DNA of 9,042 bases from CAZOVK01 sp964583165 (GTDB lineage Bacteria > Bacillota > Clostridia > Lachnospirales > WRAX01): NCBI GenBank assembly GCA_964583165.1, contig CAZOVK010000087.1, forward strand, positions 1 through 9,042, in the 5' to 3' direction. Shown piece by piece: positions 7,859 through 9,042 of the stretch. Position 1 is the stretch's first letter. Each line of letters opens with the position of its first letter. Both the position numbers and the translations under genes were made by a program. Below the pieces are notes generated by a model. The model saw only the letters and a program-made list of their open reading frames with translations, did no database searches and was not told the origin of the DNA.

Positions 7859-7875
7859 TAGTTAAACTAACTAAT
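7857..7875 (+). promoter_or_regulatory. Palindromic operator overlapping the -10 box, probably for the MarR/FabT-like repressor
   Basis: ATTAGTTA (7857-7864) and TAACTAAT (7868-7875) form a perfect 8-bp inverted repeat around AAC. A second, overlapping dyad TTAGTT-A-AACTAA (7858-7870) is also perfect. The site covers the end of the -10 box and the expected transcription start, so a bound dimer would block initiation. Because the first gene encodes a MarR-family protein, autorepression is the simplest reading. The protein-site pairing is inferred, while the symmetry is directly visible. Confidence 0.8.
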
Positions 7876-7884
7876 CTTTGAGAG

Positions 7885-7890
7885 AGGAGG
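7885..7890 (+). promoter_or_regulatory. Ribosome binding site fixing the MarR start at ATG 7896
   Basis: A consensus AGGAGG lies 5 nt before ATG 7896. An in-frame TTG at 7878 would start translation upstream of this site and add six residues encoded by the ribosome site itself, so ATG 7896 is the supported start. Confidence 0.9.
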
Positions 7891-7895
7891 AACAT

Positions 7896-8345
7896 ATGGA
7901 CGCTTTTGAAGAAAGTCTAAACGACATTTTGGTTGATACGTTTAACTATATTTTGAAATATGAAGAAACCTCACTCAAAACGATTTCAGATATGCCCGTT
8001 ACGGTGACCGAAGCTCATATGATTGAGGTCATATCAAAGCGGGCGGGTATTTCGTCTGTCAGCGATATTGCGGCTCAATTGGGTATCGCTATGCCTACCG
8101 CGACGGTTGCGCTAAAGAAGCTGGAGAAGAAAGGTTTTGTTATCAAAAAACAGTGTACAGAAGATGGAAGACGCTCTATAGTGTCACTTACGGCACTTGG
8201 AGAAAGAATCAACAGGGCTCACAATCTTTTTCATAGAAAAATGGTACGCAATATCAGCAGTGGGTTTATGGAAGACGAAAGAGCCGTACTTATGGCGGCT
8301 ATGCAAAAGATGCGTGAGTTCTTCAGAAAAAGGGTGGAGGCGTAG
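7896..8345 (+). CDS. fabT: MarR-family regulator of fatty acid synthesis (FabT-like)
   Basis: This 149-residue protein has the usual MarR length and is expected to act as a cytoplasmic dimeric repressor of the fatty acid synthesis genes that follow. The N-terminal helix (FNYILKYEETSLKT, 16-29) and the 'VTEAHMIEVIS' segment (37-47) are characteristic of FabT-type members. The winged helix follows: SVSDIAAQLGI (54-64), recognition helix MPTATVALKKLEKKGF (66-81), and a wing with D90-G-R92-R93, the conserved D-x-R-R motif. In streptococci FabT senses long-chain acyl-ACP as a co-repressor; whether this holds here is not visible. fabH starts one base after its stop, giving tight co-transcription, and the operator lies in its own promoter. 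The family is certain; the FabT role rests on similarity and position. Confidence 0.9.
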   Translation: MDAFEESLNDILVDTFNYILKYEETSLKTISDMPVTVTEAHMIEVISKRAGISSVSDIAAQLGIAMPTATVALKKLEKKGFVIKKQCTEDGRRSIVSLTALGERINRAHNLFHRKMVRNISSGFMEDERAVLMAAMQKMREFFRKRVEA

Positions 8346-8346
8346 A

Positions 8347-9042
8347 ATGGGATTAAAAATAGTTTCAATCGGCGCGGCATTGCCACAAAAAAGCTTGACC
8401 AATCACGATTTGTCTTGCTTTTTAGAAACAAGCGATGAATGGATTACGTCACGCACGGGAATTGGCAATCGGTTCATAGCCACCACAGAAAGCTTGACGG
8501 ATTTATGCGTTGAGGCCGCGCAAAAGTCTATAAAAAACGCAGAAATTAGCCTTAGCGATATAGATATGGTTATCTGTTCTACGGTTTGTGGTGACTATGT
8601 GTTCCCGTCGCTTGCGTGTTGTGTCATCGAAAGACTGGGCATAAGCCGCCCCGCCTATGATATAAACGCGGGTTGTTCAGGGTTTTTATACGCGCTTGAT
8701 ATGGCTGATAGCTACCTAGGAACAGGCAAGGCTGAGAATATTCTCATCGTCTGTGCTGAAATGATGTCTAGGCTTGTGGATTGGACTGACCGCTCTACAT
8801 GCGTGTTGTTCGGTGACGGAGCGGCGGCTTGTGTTGTGTCAAAGGGTAGCTCTATAAAGTATATGAAACTGACAGCAGATGGCAATACACAGGTTTTGAC
8901 TATGTCTGTCGGCAGTGGCAACAGCCCGTTTGCGCCGCAGAAAACAACCGGCTTTACCCATATGGAGGGTCAAGACGTGTTTAAGTTCGCCGTATCCTCG
9001 ATTGAAAAAGAGAGTAAAGCGGCTATGGCGTCACTGGATATG
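8347..9042 (+). CDS. fabH: 3-oxoacyl-ACP synthase III (FabH), 3' end cut by the window
   Basis: FabH starts fatty acid chains in the cytoplasmic type II pathway by condensing an acyl-CoA (acetyl or branched) with malonyl-ACP to give a 3-oxoacyl-ACP, CO2 and CoA. The frame is open from ATG 8347 to the last base, 232 codons of an expected 310-330. Seen: N-terminal 'SDEWITSRTGI' (29-39), the active-site cysteine C110 in D-I-N-A-G-C-S-G-F, the conserved 'DRSTCVLFGDGAAA' segment near 147-160, and 'MEGQDVFKFAV' near 210-220, typical of FabH. The catalytic His and Asn (H244 and N274 in E. coli numbering) lie beyond the window. Translation uses GGAGG (8336-8340), which lies inside the end of the MarR gene, 6 nt before ATG. 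acpP, fabK/fabI, fabD, fabG and fabF are expected next, judging from other Firmicutes. Acyl-primer preference cannot be read. Confidence 0.96.
   Translation, partial: MGLKIVSIGAALPQKSLTNHDLSCFLETSDEWITSRTGIGNRFIATTESLTDLCVEAAQKSIKNAEISLSDIDMVICSTVCGDYVFPSLACCVIERLGISRPAYDINAGCSGFLYALDMADSYLGTGKAENILIVCAEMMSRLVDWTDRSTCVLFGDGAAACVVSKGSSIKYMKLTADGNTQVLTMSVGSGNSPFAPQKTTGFTHMEGQDVFKFAVSSIEKESKAAMASLDM

Noticed and set aside
7878..7895. TTG start for the MarR gene giving six extra residues
   Set aside because: Those codons are the AGGAGG ribosome site itself. ATG 7896 is correctly spaced from it.
8712..8921. 69-codon minus-strand open frame inside fabH
   Set aside because: Antisense to the conserved FabH core, including the DRSTCVLFGDG segment; no independent evidence of coding.

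Overview
The window looks like a stretch of a low-to-moderate GC Gram-positive (Firmicutes, probably Clostridia) chromosome. The evidence is an exported giant protein with three C-terminal S-layer homology (SLH) repeats, strong GGAGG-type ribosome binding sites, TATAAT/TTGACA promoters, intrinsic terminators, and a MarR-type regulator directly followed by fabH, which is the classical Firmicute order of the type II fatty acid synthesis cluster. All five genes lie on the + strand. No mobile element, CRISPR array, tRNA or rRNA was seen, and no gene-free stretch is longer than about 160 bases.

Layout. (1) 9-5459 encodes a secreted 1816-residue surface protein. In order it has a signal peptide, an acidic disordered segment, an EF-hand-like loop, leucine-rich repeats, about six transthyretin/Cna-B-like beta-sandwich repeats, Ig-like regions, a carboxypeptidase-regulatory-like domain, a clostridial surface-protein C-terminal domain and three SLH repeats. 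It ends at a hairpin terminator. (2) 5512-7799 is an apparent two-gene unit. It holds an AraC-family regulator with a GyrI-like effector domain, then a GNAT acetyltransferase carrying an unusual cysteine-rich V4R/DUF6144-like C-terminal domain, closed by a clear intrinsic terminator. The second gene may also have its own promoter, preceded by an 11-bp-period direct repeat. (3) 7831-9042 is the start of a fatty acid biosynthesis operon: a promoter with an overlapping palindromic operator, a FabT-like MarR regulator, and after a 1-nt gap the first 232 codons of fabH, cut by the window edge.

How they work together. The MarR gene and fabH very likely form one autoregulated operon controlling fatty acid chain initiation. 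The AraC regulator and the GNAT fusion may be a small sensing and modification pair, but the inducer and substrate cannot be read from the sequence. The SLH protein is an independent cell-surface adhesin or structural protein. I see no convincing wholly new system. The most noteworthy items are the GNAT/cysteine-rich fusion with its candidate activator site, the compound operator in front of the fab genes, and the mosaic SLH protein.
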